Shown: positions 26,648-34,544 of the stretch, piece by piece
Position numbering within the stretch: the stretch's first letter is position 1
Layout: every line of letters begins with the position of its first letter
DNA from: an uncultured Oscillospiraceae bacterium
GTDB lineage: Bacteria; Bacillota; Clostridia; Oscillospirales; Oscillospiraceae
Assembly: GCA_949841355.1 (NCBI GenBank)
Contig: CATKZP010000001.1
Span: forward strand, 62,001 to 126,000
Length of the DNA stretch: 64,000 nt
Reading direction: 5' to 3'
Translations under genes and position numbers: made by a program
The notes under the pieces: model-generated
Told to the model about the DNA's origin: nothing
What the model saw: the letters and a program-made list of their open reading frames with translations, nothing else
Databases searched by the model: none

Positions 26648-27610
26648 TTATTTTTGAACGAGGTGGATGGCGAACCCGGACAGCTCGTCTTTGATATAGA
26701 TGGCCTTGGTCTTGCCCTTGGCGTCGGTCACGCGGCTGTCCTCGATGAACTCCACCCCCTGGCGGCCCAGGTGGTAGACCGCCCGCTCCACGTTGTTGGT
26801 GGCGATGGCGATGTGGCCGTTTGCGCCCCGGCCGGGCTTCTTCATGCACTCCACCGCCTTCCCGGCGAAAATGGAGGAATTGCCCGCCTTGTACTCCAGG
26901 CCGAACAGGGCGCACAGGGCCTTGGCGGTGCGCTCCGCCTCCCCCTCGTCGGCGCAGTTCACGCCGATGTGGGCCAGCTGGAAGCCCAGCATGGTCTTGA
27001 CGGCCTCCTTGCAGATGGCGGTGATCTCGTCCCACTTCTCCCCCCGGATCAGGTCGCTCTTACACATCCAGGTGCCGCCCACCGCCGCGATCTGCTCGTA
27101 GCCCAGGTAGTCGTTGACGTTTTTGGCATTGACGCCGCCGGTGCACATCCACTTGGCGCTCTTCAGGGCCGCGCCGATGTTTTTCAGCATGGACACGCCG
27201 CCGTTGGCCTCGGCGGGGAAGAACTTGAGCATCTCGCAGCCCTGGTTCATGGCCTGCTGCATCTCTCCGGCGGTGGCGGTACCCGGCATCATGATGCCGC
27301 CCTTGTCCATGACGTGCTGGGTGACGTTGGGGTCGTACCCGGGGGCCACAATAAAGGTGGCGCCGGCGGCCATGGCCCGGTCGGCCTGCTCGCAGGTGAG
27401 TACCGTGCCCGCCCCCACCAGCATCTCCGGCACCTCCTTGACGATGGCGCGGATGGCGTCCTCGGCGGCGGCGGTGCGGAAGGTGACCTCGGCGGCGGGC
27501 AGGCCGCCGGCGGCCAGGGCTTTGGCCAGGGGCACCGCGTGGGCGGCGTCCTCAATGGCAATGACGGGAATAATGCCGATCTCATAGACCTTTTGAAGCG
27601 TGCTGTTCAT
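26648..27610 (-). CDS. kdgA: KDPG aldolase fused to a VOC (glyoxalase-fold) domain
   Basis: From MNSTLQKVYEIGIIPVIAIED the protein is 320 residues. Residues 1-205 are a class I KDPG/KHG aldolase with E41 (AAEVTFRT) and Schiff-base K129 (EMLKFFPAE). It splits KDPG into pyruvate and glyceraldehyde-3-phosphate. Residues about 207-320 are an extra domain with the VOC pattern (FQLAHIGVNCADEGEA, GHIAIATNNVERAVYHL, GVEFIEDS, FAIHL). The start is set by GGAGGGATGCAGCT just upstream. It is the first gene of the hexuronate operon. Confidence 0.92.
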   Translation of the reverse strand: MNSTLQKVYEIGIIPVIAIEDAAHAVPLAKALAAGGLPAAEVTFRTAAAEDAIRAIVKEVPEMLVGAGTVLTCEQADRAMAAGATFIVAPGYDPNVTQHVMDKGGIMMPGTATAGEMQQAMNQGCEMLKFFPAEANGGVSMLKNIGAALKSAKWMCTGGVNAKNVNDYLGYEQIAAVGGTWMCKSDLIRGEKWDEITAICKEAVKTMLGFQLAHIGVNCADEGEAERTAKALCALFGLEYKAGNSSIFAGKAVECMKKPGRGANGHIAIATNNVERAVYHLGRQGVEFIEDSRVTDAKGKTKAIYIKDELSGFAIHLVQK

Positions 27611-27698
27611 AGCTGCATCCCTCCATAAAATATGGTTCATCCGGTGGATTTCTGCGCGTTTGCGGCGCGCATCCCCTCTCGGGGCCTTTCTGAGTTCT

Positions 27699-27726
27699 AT
27701 TATACATCTTGTATACTAGAATGCAA
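27699..27726 (-). promoter_or_regulatory. Promoter of the kdgA-kdgK-uxaC operon with a palindromic operator
   Basis: On the minus strand TTGCAT (27721-27726), a 16-base spacer and TATAAT (27699-27704) form a sigma-A promoter about 90 bases before kdgA. The perfect palindrome TATACA-TCT-TGTATA (27701-27715) covers the spacer and part of the -10, an ideal repressor position. The nine bases GTATACAAG recur in front of the GntR gene at 33347-33355. Confidence 0.75.
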
Positions 27727-27793
27727 TTAGAAGAAGTATAAAAAAACCACCCACTTTTTTGTGCAATACTCCTATTGCAGGCCCGAACAGCCC

Positions 27794-28315
27794 TCAATTC
27801 TCTGTTTTGCCGGGCAGGTGGGCGGTGAGGAAGGCCCACAGCCGCTCCTCCTCCTCCCCGTCCCTGGGGGGGAGCAAAAACGCCCGCCGGGGCTCCACAT
27901 AGACGCACAGGCAGCGCTTCAGACGGCAGGCCAGCGCCGTCTGCTCCCAGGGGTATCGCTCCTCCTGCTCCCCCTGGCGGACCCGCAGCCCGTCCTCCTC
28001 CAGCCGGAGCTGGTAAGCCACGGGGTTCCCCGCCGCCTTCAGGGCCTTCTCCCGGCGGCGCACCGAGAGGAAAAAGGACAGCACGTAGGCCGCAGGCAGA
28101 CCCAGCCCCACCACCAGCAGCACCGCGCCGATGAGCGCCGCCTGCTCTCTGCTCCCCCGCAGGGCGAAGCACACCCCGGCAAAGCCCCCCATGATGAGGG
28201 CGAACAGCGCCGGACCCTTCCAGCGCTTCTGGCGGCGGAATGTGTCGAAAAAGGCGAACTCCCGAAAGACCTCCGGGGTGATTCTGGCGTCCAGCCAAAC
28301 CGGGCCTGACTTCAT
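27794..28315 (-). CDS. YcxB-like membrane protein of unknown function
   Basis: This 173-residue protein has two transmembrane helices (about residues 35-52 and 60-83) and a C-terminal soluble part with YQLRLEEDGLRVRQGEQEERYPWEQTALACRLKRCLCVYVEPRRAFLLPPRDG, the YcxB-type pattern. The start at MKSGPVWLDARITPEVF has AAGGAGGAGCGCGCC upstream. It lies between the divergent uronate operons but shows no clear link to them. Function unknown. Confidence 0.75.
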   Translation of the reverse strand: MKSGPVWLDARITPEVFREFAFFDTFRRQKRWKGPALFALIMGGFAGVCFALRGSREQAALIGAVLLVVGLGLPAAYVLSFFLSVRRREKALKAAGNPVAYQLRLEEDGLRVRQGEQEERYPWEQTALACRLKRCLCVYVEPRRAFLLPPRDGEEEERLWAFLTAHLPGKTEN

Positions 28316-28457
28316 GGCGCGCTCCTCCTTACGATAAAACGGCCCCGCCGGGGCCTTGAGACGGGCACTCTTATACATCTTTACCATTTAGCTGTTGTTT
28401 TTGCAAGATGCTGCCATAATTTTTGGCGTTATGCACAAAAATCAACGCATATTTTTT

Positions 28458-28499
28458 ACTGGTGCACTAGTGGACAAAGCCTTTTCTTTGTGGTACATT
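28458..28499 (+). promoter_or_regulatory. Putative promoter and operator of the TRAP operon
   Basis: TGGACA (28471-28476), 17 bases, TACATT (28494-28499) form a moderate sigma-A promoter 58 bases before dctP. A 14-base near-palindrome ACTGGTGCACTAGT (28458-28471) touches the -35. It does not match the TATACAAG element of the divergent operon, so control may differ. The upstream 28316-28450 shows nothing else convincing. Confidence 0.45.
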
Positions 28500-28556
28500 G
28501 AGTATCGGAACACAAAACCGTTCCAATTGCCACAACGATTTAAGGAGGATGTTACA

Positions 28557-29627
28557 ATGAAGATGAAGAAGCTCTTGTCCGCCGTTCTGGCGCTGCTCAT
28601 GATCATGAGCCTGGCCGCCTGCGGCGGCCAGCCCGCCGGCCAGCCCGACGGCGACGCCAGCAAGGCCCCGGACGGTAATACCGGCGACGTGGCCAACGAC
28701 CCCAAGGTGACCCTGGTGTACGCCGAGGTCAATCCCGAGGACACCATCGTGGGCCAGACCGGCGCTGAGTTCAAGCGCCTGGTGGAGGAGCTGTCCGGCG
28801 GCTCCATCGAGATCGACTTCCGCCCCGCCGGCGTGCTGGGCTCCGAGAACGACGTGCTGGACGCCATCATCGGCGGCGACGACTCCATCGACATGAGCCG
28901 TATTTCCGCCTTCGCCCTGACCAGCTACGAGGCTCAGAAGTCCGTGCTGCTCTCCCTCCCCTTCACCTTTGAGAGCCGCGACCACTGGTGGGCCTTCGCC
29001 AACAGCGACCTGGCCTCCGAGTTCCTCAACGAGCCCCAGGAGATCGGCCTGCCCCTGCGGGGCGTGTTCTACGGTGAGGAGGGCTTCCGCCACTTCTTCG
29101 CCAACAAGCCCGTCAACTCCATCGAGGACCTGAAGGGCATGAAGATCCGCGTGTCCAACGACCCCATCATGAACGGCATGGTGGAGAGCCTGGGCGCCTC
29201 CCCCACGGTGGTGTCCTTCGGTGAGCTGTACTCCGCTCTGAACACCGGCGTGTGCGACGCCGCCGAGCAGCCCATCGCCAACTACAAGTCCAACGCCTTC
29301 CCCGAGGTGGCCAACAACCTGATCCTGGACGGCCACACCCTGGGCGCCATCCAGGTGGTCATCACCGACACCGCCTGGGACAAGCTGACCGAGGCCCAGC
29401 AGGCCGTCATCATGGAGGCCGGCAAGCGGGTGCAGAAGTTCAACCAGGAGCTGTCCCAGTCCGCTGAGGACGAGGTCCTCCAGCAGCTGAAGGACGAGGG
29501 CTGCAACGTGGTGGACGTCACCGACAAGGGCCCCTGGCAGGAAGCCTGCTCCAGCGCTCCCGCCATCAAGGAAGCCATCGACAAGCAGGCCGACCTGTAC
29601 CAGAAGATTCTGGACATGAAGCCCTGA
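28557..29627 (+). CDS. dctP: TRAP transporter substrate-binding lipoprotein, probably hexuronate
   Basis: This 356-residue secreted protein has a lipoprotein signal (MKMKKLLSAVLALLMIMSLAAC). The DctP patterns are KRLVEELSGGSIEIDFRPAGVLGSENDVLDAIIGG, LKGMKIRVSNDPIMNGMVESLGASPTVVSFGELYSALNTGVCDAAEQPIANY and a late amphipathic tail. The conserved Arg in MKIRVSND is expected to bind the substrate carboxylate. The ATG follows AAGGAGGATGTTACA; the open frame upstream of it is not coding. It is the first gene of dctPQM, next to uronate enzymes. Confidence 0.93.
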   Translation: MKMKKLLSAVLALLMIMSLAACGGQPAGQPDGDASKAPDGNTGDVANDPKVTLVYAEVNPEDTIVGQTGAEFKRLVEELSGGSIEIDFRPAGVLGSENDVLDAIIGGDDSIDMSRISAFALTSYEAQKSVLLSLPFTFESRDHWWAFANSDLASEFLNEPQEIGLPLRGVFYGEEGFRHFFANKPVNSIEDLKGMKIRVSNDPIMNGMVESLGASPTVVSFGELYSALNTGVCDAAEQPIANYKSNAFPEVANNLILDGHTLGAIQVVITDTAWDKLTEAQQAVIMEAGKRVQKFNQELSQSAEDEVLQQLKDEGCNVVDVTDKGPWQEACSSAPAIKEAIDKQADLYQKILDMKP

Positions 29628-29647
29628 CAACACACACCGTCCAATCA

Positions 29648-29682
29648 AAGCGGGGACGCGGGTTAGTCCCGCGTCCCCGCTT
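29648..29682 (+). terminator. Hairpin between dctP and dctQ (attenuator)
   Basis: A perfect 15-bp stem AAGCGGGGACGCGGG and complement with loop TTAGT sits directly after dctP. GTTAAAT follows, not a U-tract. It probably gives partial readthrough or 3' protection, so the binding protein exceeds the membrane subunits. Confidence 0.6.
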
Positions 29683-29706
29683 GTTAAATGAGAGGGAGGG
29701 AACCCC

Positions 29707-30279
29707 ATGCCAAAAATTTTCACAACTCTGGACAAGATCCGCCCCGCCTACGACATGACCTATAAAATCGTCATGTTCCTGTGCAAGCTGCTGCTCATCG
29801 CGGACATCCTCATCACCTCCTACGCGGTGCTGGGCCGCTACTGCCAGCAGCTTGCCAAGGATTACCCCGACATGCTCAGCTGGCTGGCCATGGTCAAGGA
29901 CCCGGCCTGGACCGAGCAGATCGTGCTGACGTGCATGAGCTACATGGCGGTGCTGTCCGCCGCCCTGGCCATCCGCACCGGAGCCCACATCCGCATGACC
30001 GCCTTCGACGCCTACCTGCCCAAGGTCGTGGTGAAGGTGTCCAACGTCATTGCCGACATCGGCGTGATGGCGCTGGCCGTCATCATGCTGGTGGTGGGCT
30101 GGGGGTACGCCAGCACCCTGGGCAGCAAGGGCTTCTATGAGTCCATCCCCTGGCTGAGCCGGTTCTGGATGTACTTCCCCGTTCCCCTGGCGGGCATCGC
30201 CATGATTGTGTTTGAGCTGGAAGCGCTCTATGAGCACATCAAGGCATTCTTTATCAAGGAAGAGGAGGCGACGGCGTAA
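29707..30279 (+). CDS. dctQ: TRAP transporter small permease subunit
   Basis: This 190-residue protein has four hydrophobic helices. DctQ-like features are CMSYMAVLSAALAIRTGAHIRMTAFDAYLP (the usual GAHI/VRMT motif) and the C-terminal segment MYFPVPLAGIAMIVFELEALYEHIK. It partners the large subunit DctM, whose ATG overlaps its stop (TAATG). Confidence 0.92.
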   Translation: MPKIFTTLDKIRPAYDMTYKIVMFLCKLLLIADILITSYAVLGRYCQQLAKDYPDMLSWLAMVKDPAWTEQIVLTCMSYMAVLSAALAIRTGAHIRMTAFDAYLPKVVVKVSNVIADIGVMALAVIMLVVGWGYASTLGSKGFYESIPWLSRFWMYFPVPLAGIAMIVFELEALYEHIKAFFIKEEEATA

Positions 30280-31619
30280 TGGACCCCAATACTCTTGCTA
30301 TCATCGTTCTGCTGGGCAGCTTCGCCCTCATGATCGTTCTACGTTTCCCCATTGCCTACGCCGTGGGCCTGTCCTCCGTGTTCTGCCTGCTCACCATGGG
30401 CAACAGCTTGAGCGCTATCTGCCGCCTGATGGTGAAGGGCATCTCCTCCTTCCCGCTGATGGCGGTGCCCTTCTTCATCACCATGGGCGTGCTCATGGGC
30501 AAGGGCGGCATCTCGGATAAGCTCATCGCCCTGGCCAACGCCTGCGTGGGCTGGATGCGGGGCGGCCTGGCCATGGTGAATATTGTGGCCTCCTACTTCT
30601 TCGGCGGCATATCCGGCTCCGCCGCGGCGGACACCGCCTCCATCGGCTCCATCATGATCCCCATGATGGTGGACCAGGGCTATGACGCCGACTTCTCCAC
30701 CGCCGTCACCATCACCTCCTCCTGCGAGGGCCTGCTGGTGCCTCCCAGCCACAACATGGTCATCTACGCCACCACCGCCGGCGGCATCTCCGTGGGCTCC
30801 CTGTTCCTGGCGGGCTACCTGCCCGGCGCCCTGCTGGCCCTGTCGCTGATGATCGGCTCCTACATCATCTCCGTCAAGCGCAACTACCCCAAGGGCGAGC
30901 CCTTCCACATCCTCAACTTCCTCAAGCAGCTGTGGGTCTCCATCTGGGCGCTGCTGGCCATCGTCATCGTAGTGGTCGGCGTGGTGGGCGGCGCGTTCAC
31001 CGCCACCGAGTCCGCCGCCATCGCCGTCATCTACTCCCTGATCGTGTCCGTGTTCGTCTACAAGGGCGTGAACTGGAAGGGCGTGTGGAAGGCCCTGGAC
31101 GAGTGCGTCGGCACCCTGGCCATCGTAATGATCCTCATTGCCACCTCCGCAGTGTTCGGAGACTGCCTCACCAAGCTCCACGTGCCCGACCTGGCCGCCC
31201 AGGCCATCGTGGGCATCACCGACAACAAGATCATCCTCATCCTGCTGCTCAACGTGATCCTGCTGGTGCTGGGCATGATTATGGACATGGCCCCCATCAT
31301 CCTCATCGCCACCCCCATCCTGCTGCCGGTGGCCACCCAGTTCTGTGGGCTGGACCCCATCCAGTTCGGCATTATGGTGGTGCTCAACTGCGGCATCGGC
31401 CTGCTCACTCCCCCGGTGGGCGCGGTTCTGTTCATCGGCTCCGCAGTGGCCAAGCGTCCCATGGAAAAGGTGGTCAAGGCCACGCTGCCCTTCTATGTGT
31501 GCATGATTATCACCCTGCTGCTGGTGTCCTACTGGCAGGACGTGTCCCTCATCATCCCCAAAATTTTTGACGACTATCAGCCCGTTGTGGCCGGTCTGGC
31601 AAGCGGTTTCTTGCGATAA
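30279..31619 (+). CDS. dctM: TRAP transporter large permease subunit
   Basis: This 446-residue protein has about 12 transmembrane helices. Family patterns include FPIAYAVGLSSVFC, MAVPFFITMGVLMGKGGISDKLIALANACVGWMRGGLAMVNIVASYFFGGISGSAAADTASIGSIMIPMM, LLVPPSHNMVIYA and the late NCGIGLLTPPVGAVLFIGSAVAK. It is the ion-coupled transport channel of the DctPQM system. Translation is coupled to dctQ. Confidence 0.95.
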   Translation: MDPNTLAIIVLLGSFALMIVLRFPIAYAVGLSSVFCLLTMGNSLSAICRLMVKGISSFPLMAVPFFITMGVLMGKGGISDKLIALANACVGWMRGGLAMVNIVASYFFGGISGSAAADTASIGSIMIPMMVDQGYDADFSTAVTITSSCEGLLVPPSHNMVIYATTAGGISVGSLFLAGYLPGALLALSLMIGSYIISVKRNYPKGEPFHILNFLKQLWVSIWALLAIVIVVVGVVGGAFTATESAAIAVIYSLIVSVFVYKGVNWKGVWKALDECVGTLAIVMILIATSAVFGDCLTKLHVPDLAAQAIVGITDNKIILILLLNVILLVLGMIMDMAPIILIATPILLPVATQFCGLDPIQFGIMVVLNCGIGLLTPPVGAVLFIGSAVAKRPMEKVVKATLPFYVCMIITLLLVSYWQDVSLIIPKIFDDYQPVVAGLASGFLR

Positions 31620-31630
31620 CATCCACTCAG

Positions 31631-31667
31631 CAGGGCGCGCCGCCGTGTTACGGTCCGGCGCGCCCTG
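31631..31667 (+). terminator. Hairpin between dctM and uxuB-like gene
   Basis: A perfect 12-bp stem CAGGGCGCGCCG/CGGCGCGCCCTG with a 13-base loop follows dctM. No U-tract follows, so readthrough into the next gene is likely. Confidence 0.5.
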
Positions 31668-31691
31668 TCCTGAAAGGCAGGAGGGCATACT

Positions 31692-33311
31692 ATGAAATTG
31701 AACTATGCCGGCATACAGGACCGGACCGCCTGGGAACAGGCGGGCGTCCGTCTGCCCGGCTTCCGCTGGGACGAGATGCGCGCCGAGACGGAGCGGGCTC
31801 CCGCCTGGGTCCATTTCGGCGCGGGGAACATCTTCCGGGGCTTCATCGCCAAGCTCCAGCAGGACCTGCTGGAGCAGGGGCTGGTGAAAGGCGGCATTGT
31901 GGCCGCGGACACCTTCGACTACGACATCATCGACAAAATTTACGCGCCCTGCGACAATATGACCCTGATGGTGTCCCTGCTGCCCGACGGGAGCATGGAC
32001 AAGCAGGTGGTCGCCTCCATCGCCCAGGGCCTGCGGGCCGGGCCGGCCTACCCCCAGGACATGGAGCGCCTGCGGGCCATCTTCCGCAGCCCCTCCCTCC
32101 AGATGGTGAGCTACACCATCACCGAGAAGGGCTACGCCCTGACCAGCATGGACGGGGAGTTCTTCCCCTTCGTCCAGGCCGATTTCGAAAACGGCCCCGG
32201 CCGCTGCTCCCACGCCATGTGCATGACCGCCGCCCTGCTGTGGGAGCGGTTCCAGGCCGGGGGCGCCCCCATCGCCGTGGTGAGCATGGACAACTGCTCC
32301 CACAACGGGGAAAAGCTGCGCGCCGGCGTGATGACAGTGGTGGAGCACTGGCTGGACCGGGGCCATATCACCCCCGAGTTCGCCGTATGGGTGGCCAATG
32401 AAAACAAGGTCTCCTTCCCCTGGTCCATGATCGACAAGATCACCCCCCGCCCCGCCAAGGTGGTGGAGGACGCCCTGACCGCCGCCGGGATCGAGGATAT
32501 GGCCCCCATCGTCACCAGCAAAAACACCTTCATCGCCCCCTTTGTCAACGCCGAGCGGCCCCAGTACCTGGTGGTGGAGGACCGCTTCCCCAACGGCCGC
32601 CCCCCGCTGGAGCAGGCGGGCGTTTACATGAGCGACCGGGACACGGTGAACAAGACGGAGAAAATGAAGGTCACCACCTGCCTCAACCCCCTGCACACCG
32701 CCCTGGCGGTATACGGGTGCCTTCTGGGCTACGACTCCATCGCCGCCGAGATGAAGGACCCCCAGCTCAAGGCCCTGGTGGAGAAGATCGGCTACGGCGA
32801 GGGCATACCCGTGGTGGTGGACCCAAAAATCCTCAGCCCCATGGACTTCATCCACGAGGTCATCCACCAGCGCCTGCCCAACCCCTTCATCCCCGACATG
32901 CCCCAGCGCATCGCCACCGACACCAGCCAGAAGGTGCCCATCCGCTTCGGGGAGACCATCAAGAGCTACGCGGCCCGGCCCGACCTAGACGTGACCGGCC
33001 TGACCTATATCCCCCTGGCCATCGCCGGGTGGCTGCGCTACCTTCTGGCGGTGGACGACAATGGTAAGCCAATGGAGTGCAGCAGCGACCCCATGCTGGA
33101 AACGCTGCAAAAACAGCTCGCCGGCGTGAAGCTGGGCGACCCGGACAGCGCCTCCCGCGAGGCGCTCGCCCCCATCCTGTCCAATATGGCCCTGTTCGCG
33201 GAGGATCTCTGCCGCATCGGCCTGGCGGACAAAATCAGCGGAATGCTTCGGGAGATGCTCACCGGCCCCGGCGCGGTGCGCTCCACGCTGGAACAATATT
33301 TGGGCCGCTGA
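31692..33311 (+). CDS. uxuB: Fructuronate reductase-type mannitol dehydrogenase family protein
   Basis: This 539-residue NAD(P)-dependent oxidoreductase has an N-terminal Rossmann pattern VHFGAGNIFRGFIAKLQQ (residues about 40-57), a central VSMDNCSHNGEKL and a C-terminal domain with TCLNPLHTALAVYGCLLGY, the conserved region around the catalytic lysine of long-chain mannitol dehydrogenases (KVTTCLNPLH). It probably reduces D-fructuronate to D-mannonate. The UxuA dehydratase that would use mannonate is not in the window. The site CAGGAGGGCATACT precedes the ATG. Confidence 0.87.
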   Translation: MKLNYAGIQDRTAWEQAGVRLPGFRWDEMRAETERAPAWVHFGAGNIFRGFIAKLQQDLLEQGLVKGGIVAADTFDYDIIDKIYAPCDNMTLMVSLLPDGSMDKQVVASIAQGLRAGPAYPQDMERLRAIFRSPSLQMVSYTITEKGYALTSMDGEFFPFVQADFENGPGRCSHAMCMTAALLWERFQAGGAPIAVVSMDNCSHNGEKLRAGVMTVVEHWLDRGHITPEFAVWVANENKVSFPWSMIDKITPRPAKVVEDALTAAGIEDMAPIVTSKNTFIAPFVNAERPQYLVVEDRFPNGRPPLEQAGVYMSDRDTVNKTEKMKVTTCLNPLHTALAVYGCLLGYDSIAAEMKDPQLKALVEKIGYGEGIPVVVDPKILSPMDFIHEVIHQRLPNPFIPDMPQRIATDTSQKVPIRFGETIKSYAARPDLDVTGLTYIPLAIAGWLRYLLAVDDNGKPMECSSDPMLETLQKQLAGVKLGDPDSASREALAPILSNMALFAEDLCRIGLADKISGMLREMLTGPGAVRSTLEQYLGR

Positions 33312-33334
33312 GGCGGTCCGCCCTGCCATAGAAT

Positions 33335-33354
33335 TTGTATCCTCCGGTATACAA
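33335..33354 (+). promoter_or_regulatory. Inverted repeat upstream of the GntR gene (putative operator)
   Basis: The perfect inverted repeat TTGTAT-N8-ATACAA lies about 57 bases upstream of the regulator start. Its right half extends to GTATACAAG, the same nine bases found inside the kdgA promoter palindrome. This supports self-regulation and control of the hexuronate operon by the adjacent GntR protein. Confidence 0.55.
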
Positions 33355-33411
33355 GTCTCGGCGCCTGGGCAAATATCCTGACATACTGGAGATACAATGG
33401 AGGCGAGGCCA

Positions 33412-34086
33412 ATGAAATTGCTGGAGCGGCTTCCCCGGGAATCCGGCGGAGACTATGCCCTGCGCACCATCAAGGAGAACATCATCAGCCTGGAGCTGCC
33501 CCCCGGCAGCCAGATCAGCGAAAACGAGCTGGCCGCCGAGATGGGCTTGTCCCGCACCCCCGTGCGGGAGGCGCTCATCGAGCTGTCCAAGGTGAAGATC
33601 GTGGACATCCAGCCCCAGAAAAAGAGCACCATCCCCCTCATCGACTACGACATGGTGGACGAGTCCCGCTTCATGCGCAGCCTTTTGGAGTGCGCGGTGG
33701 TGGAGCTGGACTGCGAAATGGCCACCTCCCTGGACCTGGAGCGGCTAAACGAAAACATCCGCCTCCAGGACTTCTACCTGGACAATTTCTACTCCGGCCA
33801 GCTCATGGAGCTGGACAACCAGTTTCACGGCATCCTGTTCGAAATCGCCAAGAAATCCCAGATCTACGGGCTGATGCAGAACATTTCCATCCACTTCGAC
33901 CGGGTGCGCAGCATGGCCCTCTCGTCGGTGAAGAACCTGAAAATCGTCCAGGACCACAAGCAGATCACCGCCGCCATCGCCCGCCGGGACCCCAAATCCG
34001 CCCGGATTCTGATGGAGGAGCACCTCAACCGCTACAAAATCGACGCGGCCGCCATCCGCGCCGCCTACCCCCAATACTTCAAATAA
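33412..34086 (+). CDS. GntR-family (FCD type) transcriptional regulator
   Basis: This protein of about 224 residues has an N-terminal winged helix-turn-helix (about 15-75) with LPPGSQISENELAAEMGLSRTPVREALIELSKVKIVDIQPQKKS. An all-helical FCD ligand domain follows, with acidic/His residues (RFMRSLLECAVVELD, DNQFHGILFEIA, HKQITAAIARRDPKSARILMEEHL) of the metal-binding type. ATG 33412 is chosen for its GGAGGCGAGG site; ATG 33397 is possible. It probably senses a uronate-pathway intermediate and represses both strands of the cluster. Confidence 0.9.
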   Translation: MKLLERLPRESGGDYALRTIKENIISLELPPGSQISENELAAEMGLSRTPVREALIELSKVKIVDIQPQKKSTIPLIDYDMVDESRFMRSLLECAVVELDCEMATSLDLERLNENIRLQDFYLDNFYSGQLMELDNQFHGILFEIAKKSQIYGLMQNISIHFDRVRSMALSSVKNLKIVQDHKQITAAIARRDPKSARILMEEHLNRYKIDAAAIRAAYPQYFK

Positions 34087-34106
34087 CCGCCCAAGGAGGC
34101 CACCCT

Positions 34107-34457
34107 ATGTTCACCAAACAGGACCAGCGCTGGGTCTTTCACAAGGACGCCCTGGCGCAGAGCGCAGGCGAGGGCGTCACCCGCCGGGTGCTGGCCTACA
34201 ACGACCAGCTGATGTGCGTGGAAAACCGCTTTGAGCAGGGCGCCGTAGGCCCCGCCCACAGCCACCCGCACACCCAGATCACTTACGTGGTCAGCGGCCG
34301 CTTTTCCTTCACCATCGACGGGGAGACCCATGAGGTCGGCCCCGGCGACACTCTGCTGAAAACCGACGGCGTGATCCACGGCTGCACCTGCCTGGAGGCG
34401 GGGACGCTGCTGGATATCTTCAACCCCATGCGGGAGGATTTTCTCCCCGGAGCGTGA
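34107..34457 (+). CDS. KdgF-like cupin protein
   Basis: This 116-residue single cupin domain has the metal motif GPAHSHPHTQITYVVSGRF (residues 48-66) and the second motif GDTLLKTDGVIHGCTCLEAGTLLDIF. Close pattern relatives include KdgF, which linearises unsaturated uronates from pectin or alginate breakdown. That role fits the neighbouring uronate genes but is inferred. It lies 20 bases after the GntR gene, with AAGGAGGCCACCCT before its ATG. Confidence 0.82.
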   Translation: MFTKQDQRWVFHKDALAQSAGEGVTRRVLAYNDQLMCVENRFEQGAVGPAHSHPHTQITYVVSGRFSFTIDGETHEVGPGDTLLKTDGVIHGCTCLEAGTLLDIFNPMREDFLPGA

Positions 34458-34496
34458 AAAAGCGCAATTGCGGCGGAAATCGCCGCGGAACATAAG

Positions 34497-34533
34497 GCAG
34501 GGGGCTTGGAACGTGTTGTTCCAAGCCCCCTGC
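34497..34533. terminator. Bidirectional terminator between convergent genes
   Basis: A perfect 16-bp stem (GCAGGGGGCTTGGAAC and complement) with loop GTGTT lies between the cupin gene and the converging M56 gene. TTTGCTGTT follows on the plus strand. Confidence 0.75.
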
Positions 34534-34544
34534 TTTGCTGTTGA

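Noticed and set aside
28395..28556. 54-codon N-terminal extension of DctP
   Set aside because: The lipoprotein signal starts at 28557 right after a strong ribosome binding site; the extension crosses the promoter.
30339..32867. Very long (842-codon) open frame on the minus strand across dctM and uxuB
   Set aside because: It is His/Gly/Gln-rich, has no family pattern and lies antisense to two clear genes; long antisense frames are common in such GC-rich DNA.
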